Shown piece by piece: positions 63,374-64,000 of a stretch of 64,000 nt of DNA. A model generated the notes under the pieces. The model was not told where the DNA came from. It did not search any database and saw only the letters and a program-made list of their open reading frames with translations. Each line of letters starts with the position of its first letter. Positions within the stretch are counted from its first letter, which is position 1. Source of the stretch: Bifidobacterium breve DSM 20213 = JCM 1192 (GTDB lineage Bacteria > Actinomycetota > Actinomycetes > Actinomycetales > Bifidobacteriaceae); contig NZ_AP012324.1 of NCBI RefSeq assembly GCF_001025175.1, positions 868,001-932,000 of the forward strand, in the 5' to 3' direction. The translations under genes and the position numbers were made by a program.

Positions 63374-64000
63374 TCAGCGCTCGCGGACTTTGGCCACGAT
63401 CTGCCACATTTCCTCGCCCACATCGATACCGCGCGGGCAGTGGCGGGAGCAGGCACGCACCGATTGGCATCCGGCCACACCGTCAGCGGTATCAATGGCA
63501 TCCATGCGATCCATGGCCTTGGTATCACGTGAATCGTTGATGAAGCGGGAAGCCCAGATCAATGCGGCCGGGCCAACGAATGCATCGCCGCCGGCGTATA
63601 CCGGGCAGGCCCCCTCGCACACACCGCAGGCGATGCAATTGCTCAGCGTCTCATACTTGGCGAGCTGCTCGGGGTTCTGCAGGTATTCGAAAACGTCCAC
63701 TTTGCCTTCGGCGGTGGTGGCAAGCACGCCATCAGCCTGAAGATACGGGGTGAGTTTACGAATCTGGTTGAGCATCGGGTCGATGTCGGCGATGAGATCA
63801 CGTTGCGGCGGGAATCCAGGCAAGGAAGCCAGTTCGATAACACCCAGAGAACCTTCAGGGATGTTGTTTTCGACGTTTTCGGCGGGAACGTCGGGTTCGT
63901 TAGCGGTTTCGTCGCCGGTGCGTCGGAATCCCTCATCATCGACTTCCGGAGCTGTACTAGGCTGCTTGGCCCAGTCGCGGACGGTGGCCGTACACAGCAG
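63374..64000 (-). CDS. frdB: Succinate dehydrogenase/fumarate reductase iron-sulfur subunit, 3' part (5' end outside window)
   Basis: The frame is open to the window edge. It contains the last Cys of the [2Fe-2S] site (CTATVRDW), the [4Fe-4S] motif CIACGVCEGACP and the [3Fe-4S]-type motif CQSVRACSRHCPRGID. Between the first and second motifs lies an acidic insertion of about 35 residues (STAPEVDDEGFRRTGDETAN, then EPDVPAENVENN) not usual in the family. In bifidobacteria, which lack a full TCA cycle, the complex probably works as a fumarate reductase; I use frdB for that reason, but sdhB is equally valid. Confidence 0.85.
   Translation of the reverse strand: MLCTATVRDWAKQPSTAPEVDDEGFRRTGDETANEPDVPAENVENNIPEGSLGVIELASLPGFPPQRDLIADIDPMLNQIRKLTPYLQADGVLATTAEGKVDVFEYLQNPEQLAKYETLSNCIACGVCEGACPVYAGGDAFVGPAALIWASRFINDSRDTKAMDRMDAIDTADGVAGCQSVRACSRHCPRGIDVGEEMWQIVAKVRER

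Overview
The window is chromosomal DNA of a Bifidobacterium, most likely B. longum or a very close relative. The evidence is a phosphoketolase of 825 residues (xfp) near pta-ackA and pflB-pflA, which together form the acid- and formate-producing branch of the bifid shunt, along with high GC, actinobacterial-style genes (DUF3000, tandem clpP1-clpP2 with clpX, rsfS) and the short 'ggctcccctct...gagggga' palindromic repeat scattered between genes. The species call is inference; no search was run.

Layout. 1-5.0 kb: 3' end of polA, a NIF3-family protein, a NUDIX hydrolase and the glycogen debranching enzyme glgX. 5.0-8.4 kb is a patchy accessory stretch: a MerR-type remnant cut by a repeat, an XRE/zinc-ribbon regulator paired with a GyrI-like protein, a 5'-truncated tag (3-methyladenine glycosylase) remnant, tRNA-Pro, and a DUF3800 gene with its own promoter and a structured leader. 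8.5-17.8 kb: a membrane protein, aroA, ackA and pta (opposite strand), tRNA-Gln, prs and an acyltransferase-SGNH protein.

17.9-31.5 kb is a 13.6-kb genomic island at the 3' end of guaA, bounded by imperfect 20-bp repeats of the guaA end. It holds, from left to right, a leftward operon (HEPN-like protein, small HTH protein, Tudor-like protein, a 910-residue GIY-YIG-like/helicase fusion and the amputated C-terminus of an Eco57I-type methylase); an IS3-family element split by an IS21-family element with a 7-bp target duplication; a two-gene module of unknown function; and a decayed mobilisation region with a divergent XRE repressor and TACGTA operators. No integrase remains, but the right end carries repeated TTTACTCCC boxes.

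31.5-64 kb is ordinary core genome: guaA, xfp, glmU-rsfS-phosphatase, twin tRNA-Ala, a HAD phosphatase, the methionine importer metQ-metN-metI with an M20 amidohydrolase, nadE, pflB-pflA, DUF3000-RNase D, tig, a ClC channel, clpP1-clpP2-clpX, twin tRNA-Arg, a MalY-type C-S lyase, nhaA, a LOG-type protein, an O-methyltransferase and a partial frdB/sdhB.

The most interesting material is in the island (the helicase/HEPN operon and the unknown two-gene module) and the DUF3800 gene with its leader RNA candidate.
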